This document shows, in pieces, positions 51,564-60,344 of a DNA stretch of 64,000 nucleotides (position 1 is its first letter; the number at the start of each line of letters is the position of its first letter). The position numbers were made by a program, and so were the translations under genes. This stretch comes from Marinilabiliaceae bacterium JC017. GTDB taxonomy: Bacteria; Bacteroidota; Bacteroidia; Bacteroidales; Marinilabiliaceae. Below the pieces are notes generated by a model, which made no database searches, was not told the DNA's origin, and was given only the letters and a program-made list of their open reading frames with translations. The stretch covers positions 1 through 64,000 of the forward strand of contig RHGE01000008.1 in NCBI GenBank assembly GCA_004296775.1, read 5' to 3'.

Positions 51564-53483
51564 TCAATAATAGAACCAAATGGTACGATAAGCACTCAGT
51601 TTCTCACCCCTCTTGGCCAATTCCTTCAGGTATTCATAGATGGGCACATCTGTGTAATTATAAGGCGGAACCGGCTTTATATTCTTTTCCCAGGGATGAA
51701 ATTCATAGACCCGCGATCCATTGGCCAGAATCATTACCAGGCGATGATCCTGGGCAGCCCTCAAATGGTTCTTTCCCAGGCGTGGCACATTGAAAACAGG
51801 CTCATCGGTGCGATCTAACCCTGGTAACATGCGGGCTTCTTCTTTCAGCTCCTGCAGAATACGCGCCACTGGCACCATGTAACGCCCTGTCTCCCGTTTC
51901 CCCTTCATATTAAAGGTATAATATGGATCTACCCCAATAGACTTCAAATCACGACGCAATTTGGCCAGCTCAAAACGCCTGGAATTTTCCATGGTATAGA
52001 CCGTTTGATTATACACAGACAGGCCGGCCTTTCTTATTTTCTGAACCGCCTGCATCGATTCCGGGGTTACTTCATAGGAATGCTCAAAATGCGTCACCAC
52101 TGCCACCTCCAGATGAGGCGGCCGGTGATACTTCAAAAACACCTCAATGAGTTTATCGGTGATACGCATCGGCAAGACAACCGGGATGCGGCTGCCGATG
52201 CGGATTCTAAAAATCTGTTTTTTCTCTGCCAACCTCCCCATCAGGTAGTCAAGCTGATCATCTTTCATGACCAGGGGATCGCCGCCCGTAATCAATACCT
52301 CACCTATCTCCGGATGTTCATCAAACCAGTTTAAAGCCTTCTCAATACTGGCTTTAGATGCCATGGCTTTAGGTTCCAAAACACGTTCTATTTCCCAGTT
52401 GCGCTGACAATAGACACAAATTTGAGCACACGTGTTGAATGGTTTCATAATCGCAATCATCGGATAGCGACGCGTAATCAGGTTGATGGGCGAAGTATCA
52501 TGTTCTCCCATAAAATCAAAAGTAACACCACGATCCCGCCGATTATTACACATTATGTCCACATAATCTTTAGGCGGTATTACCTGTGCACGAACAGCAT
52601 GATCCAGGCCTGTTGTGTTTTCAAAATCCATCAAACTGAGGTAATAGGGGGTAATCCCGAAGGCTATCTTATTTTGCACGGCCAGCTCAATGGCTTCCTG
52701 CTGTTCTCTATTCAACTTAATCAGGTCATTTATTGCTTTCAAATCTTTAATAACATGCCGAATATGCCATTTATAGCTATTCCAATCATCGAGATTCCCG
52801 TTGAAATACTGCAATATTCTGGTTCTGTTTTCTAATCGCTTTTGATAGACCTTCTCATCTAATCCGGAAGAATACTTTTTTAAATAACTTTTAATGTCGG
52901 CTCCCATCTCATCCAGAATGCCCATTCTAACCACGGCTGCCTCCTTGCCTTTGAGCTTTAGAAAATCCGGCACCTCTTTATTTATCGGTTTACCTTCCAC
53001 ATAGATATTAGACATCCCGGTAACGCCCCGAAAAAGATTAATGAATTCCATAAAAAAGCCAGGTGTCAGCACAGATGATTCCAGGTCGATCTCCCCTTTA
53101 GCCAGTAACCACAATATTTTTAGCGCAGAAAAACCTGTCCGATATTCATTTATTGGAGCTATCACACTTCGAAAAACCCGGATACTCTCTCTCACCGTGG
53201 ATTTTTCCAGGATATGCAATCCGTTTTTTAGTAAAAAGATTTTCCGTTCTACACGTTCCAGGTATTGATAGAGGCGATCACGGGCTTCTTCAAGCATTTT
53301 TGCTTCTTTCAAGAGAATATATATCTCCTGGTTTGATTCCCATAAGCGATTAATGTAGCCATCCAACCCTTCCTCAAAAAACACGGATAGTTCATTCTCC
53401 TCATCCTGCAATACATCATCTAAAATCTTCGTTCCAATCAACTTACGACGGGGATTATGAGGTTTTTCTTCTGGTTTTCTCAT
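51564..53483 (-). CDS. KamA-family radical SAM protein with a long N-terminal extension (639 aa)
   Basis: Lysine 2,3-aminomutases are about 400-470 residues; this protein has about 240 extra N-terminal residues, largely helical (LLKEAKMLEEARDRLYQYLE). The radical SAM cluster is CAQICVYC (CxxxCxxC) at about residue 350. GEVLITGGDPLVMKDDQLD and RIGSRIPVVLPMRITDKLIE match the KamA pattern, with the PLP-dependent family signature HLEVAVVTHFEH. It probably catalyses a radical rearrangement of an amino acid or peptide residue. The long form is recognised in Bacteroidota, but its substrate is unknown. No epsilon-lysine pathway genes are adjacent. Confidence 0.85.
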   Translation of the reverse strand: MRKPEEKPHNPRRKLIGTKILDDVLQDEENELSVFFEEGLDGYINRLWESNQEIYILLKEAKMLEEARDRLYQYLERVERKIFLLKNGLHILEKSTVRESIRVFRSVIAPINEYRTGFSALKILWLLAKGEIDLESSVLTPGFFMEFINLFRGVTGMSNIYVEGKPINKEVPDFLKLKGKEAAVVRMGILDEMGADIKSYLKKYSSGLDEKVYQKRLENRTRILQYFNGNLDDWNSYKWHIRHVIKDLKAINDLIKLNREQQEAIELAVQNKIAFGITPYYLSLMDFENTTGLDHAVRAQVIPPKDYVDIMCNNRRDRGVTFDFMGEHDTSPINLITRRYPMIAIMKPFNTCAQICVYCQRNWEIERVLEPKAMASKASIEKALNWFDEHPEIGEVLITGGDPLVMKDDQLDYLMGRLAEKKQIFRIRIGSRIPVVLPMRITDKLIEVFLKYHRPPHLEVAVVTHFEHSYEVTPESMQAVQKIRKAGLSVYNQTVYTMENSRRFELAKLRRDLKSIGVDPYYTFNMKGKRETGRYMVPVARILQELKEEARMLPGLDRTDEPVFNVPRLGKNHLRAAQDHRLVMILANGSRVYEFHPWEKNIKPVPPYNYTDVPIYEYLKELAKRGEKLSAYRTIWFYY

Positions 53484-53521
53484 GATTTAGCTGTTTCCTG
53501 ATTATATGCACCATTCAAGAT

Positions 53522-53600
53522 ACAATAGATTGTTAGATTTTTGATAATAGACGTTAGACTGATTTACATCCATCTCCTTTTTTGAGGCTAATGGTGCAAC
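53522..53600. repeat. Partial family A repeat
   Basis: ATAGATTGTTAGATTTTTGA, TAATAGACGTTAGACTGATT and TACATCCATCTC match the first half of the family A consensus. It is cut by the start of composite repeat E2. Confidence 0.75.
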
Positions 53601-53955
53601 TTTTACCAATATATTGTTCAAATTGGATGGAAATACAGAAAAAATGGAAATAGATAGAAACAGATGGAAATAATTAGAAACAGGTTGAAACAAATGGAAA
53701 TACTTGGAGACAGATGGAAACAGATAGAAACAAATAGAAATACTTGGAGACATATTGAAACAGATGGAAATACTTAGAGATAATTGGAAATACATTGAAA
53801 TAGAAGGTACTTATCATTGTTAACCTCAAAGAACGATCTTAACTCCCAATTGATGAAAAACCTCTGCGTCTCAGCGCCTCCGCAGTATATATAGAATCTT
53901 GTTTGTCCTGTCAAAACGACAAACTAAAGGTAACTCCCATCGAAGAGGCTTTTTT
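53596..53955. repeat. Composite repeat E2 with sixteen exact GAAA decamers
   Basis: After GCAACTTTTACCAATATATT and GTTCAAATTGGATGG, every 10-bp block from 53641 to 53800 ends in GAAA or GAGA: sixteen units with no phase break. Then follow CTTATCATTGTTAACCTCAA, CTCTGCGTCTCAGCGCCTCC, TCTTGTTTGTCCTGTCAAAA and ATCGAAGAGGCTTTT. It is arranged in tandem with E3. Confidence 0.9.
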
Positions 53956-53990
53956 AATGACATTTCTGAAAAAACATAAGCGCTTAGGAA

Positions 53991-54315
53991 GCAACTTTTA
54001 CCAACATGTTGTTCAAATTGGATGGAGATACAGGTAAGTGGAAATATATAGAGAGGTTAGAGGGGGAAACAGATGAAAATACTTAGAGATAAATGGAGAT
54101 ACATTGAAACAGGTTGAAACAAATGGAAATACTTGGAAACAGATGGAAATATTTTGAAACAACCTGTACTTACCATTGTCAACCTCAAAGAACGATCTTA
54201 ACTCCCAATTAATGAAAAGCCTCTGCGTCTCAGCGCCTCCGCGGTATATATAGAATCTTGTTTGTCCTGTCAAAACGACAAACTAAAGGTAACTCCCATC
54301 GAAGAGGCTTTTTAT
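53991..54315. repeat. Composite repeat E3
   Basis: Same order as E2: GCAACTTTTACCAACATGTT, phased block 54061-54160 with ten GAAA/GAGA units at 10-bp spacing, CTTACCATTGTCAACCTCAA, the CTCAGCGCCTCCGCGG block and ATCGAAGAGGCTTTTTAT. 54316-54451 holds a fragment of the 100-bp repeat near 54395 and no gene. Confidence 0.9.
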
Positions 54316-54451
54316 CAGGTCACTTCTAAAAAACACAGGTATCTTATCTGTGTTATTCGTGTTCTTCATGGAAGGATATTACAATCCCAGTCACACAAAA
54401 CTTGATACCTGATATTCAAACCCGAATTCTTTATAACTAATCCGAAATAGG

Positions 54452-55048
54452 CTATTCCTTAAGAAGTTCCTGATAGACCTTTCGAAACTTGGCCAGCTTT
54501 GGTTTTATTACCACCCGGCAGTAAGGTTGATTGGCATTATTTTTAAAATAATCCTGATGATAATCCTCGGCCTCATAAAATACATCAAATGGGGCTACCT
54601 CGGTAACAATTGGTTTTTCAAACACACGGGCACCATTCAATTCCAGGATAACCTTTTGCGCGATTTCTTTTTGCTTTTCGCTATGATACAAAATGACCGA
54701 ACGGTATTGCGTGCCCACATCGGCGCCCTGTCGGTTTAATGAGGTGGGATCATGAGTAGCGAAAAAGACTTCCAACAATTCAGTAAATCCGATGACCGAT
54801 ACATCGTATTCTATTTGGATAACCTCTGCATGACCGGTCTGCCCTGTGCATACTTCCCGGTAAGTGGGGTTTTCAATTTCTCCCCCACTATATCCCGAAC
54901 GTACTTTATGAACCCCTTTTAATTCTGAAAAGAAGGCTTCGGTACACCAAAAGCAACCACCTCCAAATGTTGCTGTTTCCAATTGTTGTGCTGCTATTCC
55001 CATAGTAAATCCGGCTATAAGTATTAATGTTGTAATCAACCTATTCAT
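54452..55048 (-). CDS. msrA: Peptide methionine sulfoxide reductase MsrA, exported
   Basis: This 198-residue enzyme reduces methionine-S-sulfoxide. The catalytic motif GGCFWCTEAFFSELKGV is at about residues 29-45, and GQTGHAEVIQIEYD, THDPTSLNRQGADVGTQYRS and YHQDYFKNN are all family hallmarks. An N-terminal hydrophobic signal (LITTLILIAGFTMGIAAQQ) indicates export, so it likely protects envelope proteins. No MsrB is fused or adjacent. Confidence 0.95.
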   Translation of the reverse strand: MNRLITTLILIAGFTMGIAAQQLETATFGGGCFWCTEAFFSELKGVHKVRSGYSGGEIENPTYREVCTGQTGHAEVIQIEYDVSVIGFTELLEVFFATHDPTSLNRQGADVGTQYRSVILYHSEKQKEIAQKVILELNGARVFEKPIVTEVAPFDVFYEAEDYHQDYFKNNANQPYCRVVIKPKLAKFRKVYQELLKE

Positions 55049-55079
55049 ACGTATTCTTTTTAAGCACTTGACATGAGTA

Positions 55080-55190
55080 ACAGATCGTTAGATTCTAGAT
55101 AATAGACCTTAGACTGTTTTATATCCAGCTCATTTGTATGAGCGATAAAAGTTTTGATGAGCAATTAATCCAAAACTGACTCCCGGATAA
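55080..55190. repeat. Family A repeat copy
   Basis: AACAGATCGTTAGATTCTAG, TAATAGACCTTAGACTGTTT, TATATCCAGCTCATTTGTAT and GTTTTGATGAGCAATTAATC match the family. It lies between the divergent msrA and rarA genes. Confidence 0.75.
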
Positions 55191-55349
55191 TTACAAAACA
55201 AATCTCCTTCATATATCAATTATCACCGCCCTACAAACCTGCGTTTTGATCAGTCATTTCAATAAAAACAGCGGCTCCGATAAAAAGTTCTGCCTAAGAA
55301 AAGGCATTATCAAAAAACGGTAATCATGCGTGCTTCCATTCTGTTTTTG

Positions 55350-55357
55350 TAAATTTG
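55350..55357 (+). promoter_or_regulatory. -7 promoter element of rarA
   Basis: TAAATTTG is an exact TAnnTTTG match, 23 bp before the rarA start codon. The -33 element is not obvious. Confidence 0.45.
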
Positions 55358-55379
55358 GCCTACTTTAACAAGAAGGATT

Positions 55380-56657
55380 ATGAGCGGATATGCACCACTG
55401 GCCGAACGTATGCGGCCCAAGAAGCTGGATGATTACATAGGACAGAAGCACTTAGTTGGGGAGAAAGCCGTTTTGCGACGAATGATTGATTCCGGAGCCA
55501 TCTCCTCCATTATTCTATGGGGCCCCCCGGGTGTTGGCAAAACCACCTTAGCGCGTATCATTGCCAATCAACTGGAAAGGCCTTTTTATGTCCTCTCCGC
55601 CGTAAATTCGGGCGTAAAAGATGTACGCGAAGCCATCGAAAAAGCCCGCAAAACCCGCTTCTTCAACTCCGCCCCCCCGATCCTGTTCATTGATGAAATC
55701 CACCGTTTCAGTAAATCCCAGCAAGACAGCCTGCTTGGTGCCGTGGAAGAAGGCGTTGTGACCCTGATTGGTGCTACTACTGAGAATCCCTCCTTCGAAG
55801 TGATCTCTCCCCTGTTGTCGCGCTGCCAGGTGTATGTATTAAAATCACTGGAGAAAGAGGACCTGGAGGAACTCCTCAATAAAGTACTTACCAACGACAT
55901 TGTACTAAAAAACAAATCCTTCCAGATAAAAGAAAACGAAGCATTACTCCGGTATTCAGGCGGTGATGCACGGAAGCTGCTCAACATACTGGAGCTGGTT
56001 TATAATGCGGAGGCCAATCAACCGGAAGTAATTATCACCAATGAAATGGTGACGGCCCACCTGCAACAAAACCCGGCTCAGTATGACAAAAATGGAGAGA
56101 TGCATTACGACATCATTTCTGCCTTTATTAAATCCATTCGTGGCAGTGACCCGGATGCTGCCGTATATTGGCTGGCCCGCATGGTAGAAGGCGGTGAAGA
56201 TCCTAAATTTATTGCCCGCCGGCTCATTATTTCTGCGGCAGAAGATATTGGCCTGGCCAATCCCAACGCGCTACTATTGGCAACCAACTGTTTTGAAGCC
56301 ATCAGCATGGTAGGCTGGCCCGAATCCCGGATTATCCTGTCACAGGTAACCATTTACCTGGCTACAAGCGCCAAAAGCAATTCGGCTTACATGGCCATTA
56401 ATGAAGCTCAGCAACTGGTTAAACAGTCGGGTAACCTGCCGGTGCCGTTACACTTGAGAAATGCCCCCACCAAACTAATGAAAGAACTGGGATATGGACA
56501 GGCGTATAAATATTCCCACAACTACCCAAATAATTTTGTGATACAGGATTTCATGCCGGAAGAAGTAAAAAACAGGACACTTTACACTCCCCAGGCAAAT
56601 GCCCAGGAGGTTAAAATAAAAGACCGGCAAGACAAACTGTGGAAAAGAAAAAAATAG
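55380..56657 (+). CDS. rarA: Replication-associated recombination protein A (AAA+ ATPase)
   Basis: This 425-residue protein of the RarA/MgsA/WRNIP1 family acts at stalled replication forks. It starts PLAERMRPKKLDDYIGQKHL. Walker A is WGPPGVGKTTLARI (about residues 43-56), Walker B is LFIDEIHRFSKSQQD, sensor 1 lies in LIGATTENPSFEV, sensor 2 in YSGGDARKLLNILEL. The C-terminal tetramerisation region has SIRGSDPDAAVYWLARMVEG and YKYSHNYPNNFVIQDFMPEE. Length and all motifs are normal. The AAGGA ahead of ATG 55380 may serve as ribosome binding site. Confidence 0.97.
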   Translation: MSGYAPLAERMRPKKLDDYIGQKHLVGEKAVLRRMIDSGAISSIILWGPPGVGKTTLARIIANQLERPFYVLSAVNSGVKDVREAIEKARKTRFFNSAPPILFIDEIHRFSKSQQDSLLGAVEEGVVTLIGATTENPSFEVISPLLSRCQVYVLKSLEKEDLEELLNKVLTNDIVLKNKSFQIKENEALLRYSGGDARKLLNILELVYNAEANQPEVIITNEMVTAHLQQNPAQYDKNGEMHYDIISAFIKSIRGSDPDAAVYWLARMVEGGEDPKFIARRLIISAAEDIGLANPNALLLATNCFEAISMVGWPESRIILSQVTIYLATSAKSNSAYMAINEAQQLVKQSGNLPVPLHLRNAPTKLMKELGYGQAYKYSHNYPNNFVIQDFMPEEVKNRTLYTPQANAQEVKIKDRQDKLWKRKK

Positions 56658-56725
56658 AGCAGGCTATTTGTTGATGTATAATTTACACTATTTCCTTAAA
56701 TGAGTGTATCGAACCTAAAATTGAA

Positions 56726-57172
56726 ATGATCATGTCAAATTACCCGAAAGAACTTATCAATAGCATCGCCCAATCAATAGATGCGGGTTTTATCTGTTTT
56801 GTTAATCCCCTTTCCAAGGAGATGGAAGAAGTCCCCCAACTTTTTATCGAAGATCCTCATGAATATGAAATGGTAACCGGTTTCACAGCTGAAACCATGA
56901 ATTTAAAATACACCAATTGGGAAACCTATCTCACCATTGAACCATTAAGATCACATGACTCCTTTAAAATAATGGAAGCTTTTGCCGATGAAATGGAAGA
57001 TTCCGCCTTACAACAGGAACTTTTTAATGCCTTGAATCGCCGTCGTCCATTCGCTCATTTCAAAGCAATCATCGACGACTCACCTTTCCGACAGGCATGG
57101 TTTGACTTCAAACAACAAAAACTGGAAGCGTATGTAAATGATGAACTGAATGATAGTTCATTGGATTTTTGA
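56726..57172 (+). CDS. UPF0158-family protein (148 aa)
   Basis: The protein has the family signatures AQSIDAGFICFVNPLSKEME, LEYTNWETY-like sequence at KYTNWETYLTIEPLRSHDSF, and a C-terminal RPFAHFKAIIDDSPFRQAWF. Length agrees with the UPF0158 family, whose function is unknown. It is cytosolic and follows rarA by 68 bp, perhaps in one transcript. Start ATG at 56726, or the ATG two codons later. Confidence 0.85.
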   Translation: MIMSNYPKELINSIAQSIDAGFICFVNPLSKEMEEVPQLFIEDPHEYEMVTGFTAETMNLKYTNWETYLTIEPLRSHDSFKIMEAFADEMEDSALQQELFNALNRRRPFAHFKAIIDDSPFRQAWFDFKQQKLEAYVNDELNDSSLDF

Positions 57173-57396
57173 TAATAGAATGAAGACTGATTTACGTCAT
57201 TCAGTGATTAATCCCGATTAGTCATTAAATAGTTTTAACTATCAAATCAACACAATCTACCTATCAGTTATCACAAAAACTTAACGAACTATTATTCCGT
57301 GTATTTTTTGGCAGAATATTACCTTTCTGGTTGTTCAATGTTTTGATCCTTGATACTCAAATCCGAGCACTTTTCTGGCTTATCCTGGTTAGATAT
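57170..57396. repeat. Family A repeat followed by a copy of the 100-bp repeat
   Basis: 57170-57292 is family A (TGATAATAGAATGAAGACTG, AGTTTTAACTATCAAATCAA, CACAAAAACTTAACGAACTA). 57298-57396 matches 47786-47888 (GTGTATTTTTTGGCAGAATA, ATCCTTGATACTCAAATCCG, GCACTTTTCTGGCTTATCCT). The second repeat overlaps the 3' end of the reverse-strand gene at 57319. Confidence 0.8.
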
Positions 57397-58779
57397 ATCA
57401 GCCTGTTTTCCTTTTGAATTAACTTGTGTGATTACCTTCAACCAGCCCGGTATTTTTTGCGGGGCTGGTTTACGCCCGTAAAACAGATCATCCATACGCA
57501 CAGCCCACCATCTGAAATTTGGAAACATTTTAATAGCCCAACGCACCATATTATGCATCAGGTTGTCGGCATGGGAATAAGGACAAACACTCATGCACCT
57601 GCCACAATCCGTTCCCACTTTGCACCAATAAGAATAGCATGCTTCAGAATCAATTTGCCAGCGCCTCACGGTATCGATCTTTGTTTGCTTTTCAAAAGGG
57701 ATAGCCGACGAAGGGCAGTTTTCAGCACATTTCATACACTTCCCACAAAAATCCTCCATTGAATCATCATAAATACGCTTGTCAGGAACCAATGGCATAT
57801 TCGTTGTTACGACCCCCACCCTTACACGTGGCCCCAGTTCCGGGGTCATCAGCAGCCCCATACGTCCAATCTCACCCAGATTAGCATCTCTGGCAACCAA
57901 GGGGGCGACCACCTGGTAATTACCATCAATATGCGCCCTTGCTTCATAACCCAACGAAGCAATCAATTTAGCTAATTGCACAGCTATGGTACCCGCCTGT
58001 AAGTATCGCTGAGCCGACTCCATGATAATGGAACTTCGCGGCGCTGCTTTCACCATCTCTTCATCCATTTCAACGGTGAAGGCAATGCCATACCGGTGCC
58101 GGGGCAAAACAGGTTTGCCATAACGTTCTCCCCGTCCACCAACAGTATACCAGTGATAATCCCGCATCAAGGTAATCCCAACCGACTTAACGCCGATCTT
58201 TAACAACCAATTTTTAACAAAGTCAGCTGCCTCTTCAGGTTCAATTATTTGCTTCTCTAGTGAAACAGGTGGCTCAATCCGGTCCTGTAAAGCATCAACT
58301 ATGAAAAAATTGGCCTCTGCCGCCACAAAAGCAAGAGAATTATAGAAAACAGCATCCTTACTGAGTAATCCGGGTTGTTGACGGAATTGCTCATCCTTCC
58401 TGAAATGTTCAGGATGTTCCGCATAATATTTTTTGAAACGATCACTTCCCGGCTTCAGTTCTTTGCGTGAGAACATAACGGTGCGCTCATCGATACGTCC
58501 TTTAGGAAAGGCCTCCTTCTTCTTTCGAAACAAAAAGGCTGGCACAAATAGGTAGATCCCAAAAACCAGGATGGATAATCCGATAATTCCTGTTACCCAT
58601 ATTTTCCCGGGATAATCCCAATACCCCAACAACACCAAAACAAACGAAACAGGTAACAGCATCATTGCTTTTCTTCCAGCTGTGGGTTCTTTCTCAATAT
58701 AAGAACCAATGCCCATCAAGGTAAGCAGTGCCATCACAGCTAACCCTTCCACCGTTACCAATCCTTCCGGAATATTCAT
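57319..58779 (-). CDS. Membrane-anchored reductive-dehalogenase-like 4Fe-4S protein (486 aa)
   Basis: Three hydrophobic segments occupy about residues 10-85 (GLAVMALLTLMGIGSYIE; AMMLLPVSFVLVLLGYW; VTGIIGLSILVFGIYLFVPA). There is no twin-arginine signal. The soluble part shows the RdhA/QueG-like pattern: VGVVTTNMPLVPDK, DFCGKCMKCAENCPSSAIPF (CxxCxxCxxxCP, about residues 343-355) and a second cluster GRCMSVCPYSHADN (about 388). These are the two ferredoxin clusters of reductive dehalogenases. A corrinoid-binding role is likely by homology. No RdhB-like partner is adjacent. The last 25 or so residues are encoded within the 100-bp repeat. Confidence 0.78.
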   Translation of the reverse strand: MNIPEGLVTVEGLAVMALLTLMGIGSYIEKEPTAGRKAMMLLPVSFVLVLLGYWDYPGKIWVTGIIGLSILVFGIYLFVPAFLFRKKKEAFPKGRIDERTVMFSRKELKPGSDRFKKYYAEHPEHFRKDEQFRQQPGLLSKDAVFYNSLAFVAAEANFFIVDALQDRIEPPVSLEKQIIEPEEAADFVKNWLLKIGVKSVGITLMRDYHWYTVGGRGERYGKPVLPRHRYGIAFTVEMDEEMVKAAPRSSIIMESAQRYLQAGTIAVQLAKLIASLGYEARAHIDGNYQVVAPLVARDANLGEIGRMGLLMTPELGPRVRVGVVTTNMPLVPDKRIYDDSMEDFCGKCMKCAENCPSSAIPFEKQTKIDTVRRWQIDSEACYSYWCKVGTDCGRCMSVCPYSHADNLMHNMVRWAIKMFPNFRWWAVRMDDLFYGRKPAPQKIPGWLKVITQVNSKGKQADISNQDKPEKCSDLSIKDQNIEQPER

Positions 58780-58935
58780 GAGTTATTTGTTTAGATTAAT
58801 CGACCACCAAATCATTCCCTTATTATTTTATGCAATAACTCGTTAATATTTGGAAATGCCTGAAAACATTTAATCCCTAAATGACTGTAAAAATCCACAT
58901 AAAAAACCTATGAGAACATCTTGATTTCTATATAT

Positions 58936-59862
58936 CTACCGATCTATTATTTCTGAATTCGCCAATAAAAATGCTCGTCCCGGATATTCCGTTCTGAAGC
59001 CCTGAATACAACCTCTATCTGCCACGGTTACAAAACAGGTTTTACCATCTTCTCCACCAAAGGCAATGTTTGTTGGTTGCTGGCCCCCCATCTTTACTTC
59101 TCGCAGAAGTTCACCATCGGGAGAAAGAATCGCCACGGTTCCCTTATCAAAACGCGTTACATACAGATTCCCTGCTGCATCACACCGCATACCATCCATA
59201 CCAAAATCGGGAAACTGAAAAAACAATCGTTTATTACTAATATTTGCCTGATCATCAAGATCGTAAACCCAAATATTACGCTGAACAGATTCATTGACAT
59301 ATAAACGCTGATCATCCGAACTAACCTCCACCCCATTGGTAGTTCCCATATCGCTCTCCAGCAACTCAAATATACCTTGTGTATTAATCCGCCATAGATT
59401 ACCCGTATTATCACTCCAATTGGGATCACTGGCAAACACTATTCCTTTGGCAGTAACGGCTATATCATTGGGCTGATTCATGGTACTATCATGAGCATAA
59501 ATAGCAAGTTCTTTTGTACGAACATCTACTTTCAACACATTGTGGTTAGTATAATCCGCCACCAACAGATAATGCCCTTCCACGATCCTTAATCCATTTC
59601 CCACACTGCCTTCCGGCAAATTCAGGAACAACTCGTGAAGACCATCGGGATACACAACTCCTATGGTTCCTTTTTTCTTATAGTTAACTGCATAGAGACA
59701 ACCGTTCTCATCTACCACCGGGCCTTCTGCCCAAGGCATAAAAAGGCTATCGGGTGTCACATCAAAAACCTGGTACAACTTCTGCCCTTGCCGATCCCCC
59801 ATACGACATGCATTAACAACCAAAAGAAGCACAAACAATGTTGTTAGAAGTAAATTTTTCAT
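58936..59862 (-). CDS. SMP-30/gluconolactonase-like lipoprotein (308 aa)
   Basis: A lipoprotein signal (LLLTTLFVLLLVVNACRMG) is followed by a six-bladed beta-propeller of the SMP-30/LRE type: FMPWAEGPVVDENGCLYAVN, HYLLVADYTNHNVLKVD, NQPNDIAVTAKGIVFASDPN, GTTNGVEVSSDDQRLYVNES, GMDGMRCDAAGNLYVTRFDK. The metal-site residues Glu (AEGP), Asn (QPND, TNGV) and Asp (GMDG) are in place. Members hydrolyse sugar lactones. The gene is monocistronic on the reverse strand; neighbours give no pathway clue. Confidence 0.88.
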   Translation of the reverse strand: MKNLLLTTLFVLLLVVNACRMGDRQGQKLYQVFDVTPDSLFMPWAEGPVVDENGCLYAVNYKKKGTIGVVYPDGLHELFLNLPEGSVGNGLRIVEGHYLLVADYTNHNVLKVDVRTKELAIYAHDSTMNQPNDIAVTAKGIVFASDPNWSDNTGNLWRINTQGIFELLESDMGTTNGVEVSSDDQRLYVNESVQRNIWVYDLDDQANISNKRLFFQFPDFGMDGMRCDAAGNLYVTRFDKGTVAILSPDGELLREVKMGGQQPTNIAFGGEDGKTCFVTVADRGCIQGFRTEYPGRAFLLANSEIIDR

Positions 59863-59884
59863 CTATTTAAATTTAGATAAGAGA

Positions 59885-60240
59885 TTGATAGATATCAGAT
59901 AATAGACCATAAACACTGAGACGCAGAATTTTTCATTTCAATCATCCTCCAGTGTGCTAATAATAGAATTTGCATGCTCGTTTCTATTTATAATTTAGTA
60001 TCACGATTCAAGTACCAAAACTCAAGACTGATAAACACAGGGAGTACAAAAACTTTGAGCTTTTTAATCATTCTCTTGGGTGTTTAATGCTTAATCATGA
60101 TAGTTTCATTTCTTTAAATTAAGACACCAGACTGATTTACATTGCTCATATTTTTGGGGCAATAACAGTTTTGACTATCGAATAAGCACAAACTGTTTTC
60201 AATTACTTTCAAAAGATTAATGAACTCTATTGATATTAAA
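59885..60240. repeat. Copy of the 240-bp repeat followed by family A
   Basis: 59885-60130 matches 13636-13880 (GAATTTGCATGCTCGTTTCT, GATTCAAGTACCAAAACTCA, AATCATTCTCTTGGGTGTTT, GCTTAATCATGATAGTTTCA). 60112-60235 is family A (CAGACTGATTTACATTGCTC, GTTTTGACTATCGAATAAGC, ACTTTCAAAAGATTAATGAA). A further ATAGATCGTTAGATGATAAA lies at about 60240. No gene is seen up to 60344. Confidence 0.8.
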
Positions 60241-60344
60241 TAGATCGTTAGATGATAAACATCATAGCCTCTTGTTGATTAAAAAACTCATCCCTATGCC
60301 CAAGACTCTATAGATATCCACACTATAATACTTTCATATCAAAG

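Noticed and set aside
53502-53795. 97-codon reverse frame rich in Ser, Phe and Tyr
   Set aside because: It is the translation of the 10-bp GAAA array; similar false frames occur at 50913-51149 and 54013-54273.
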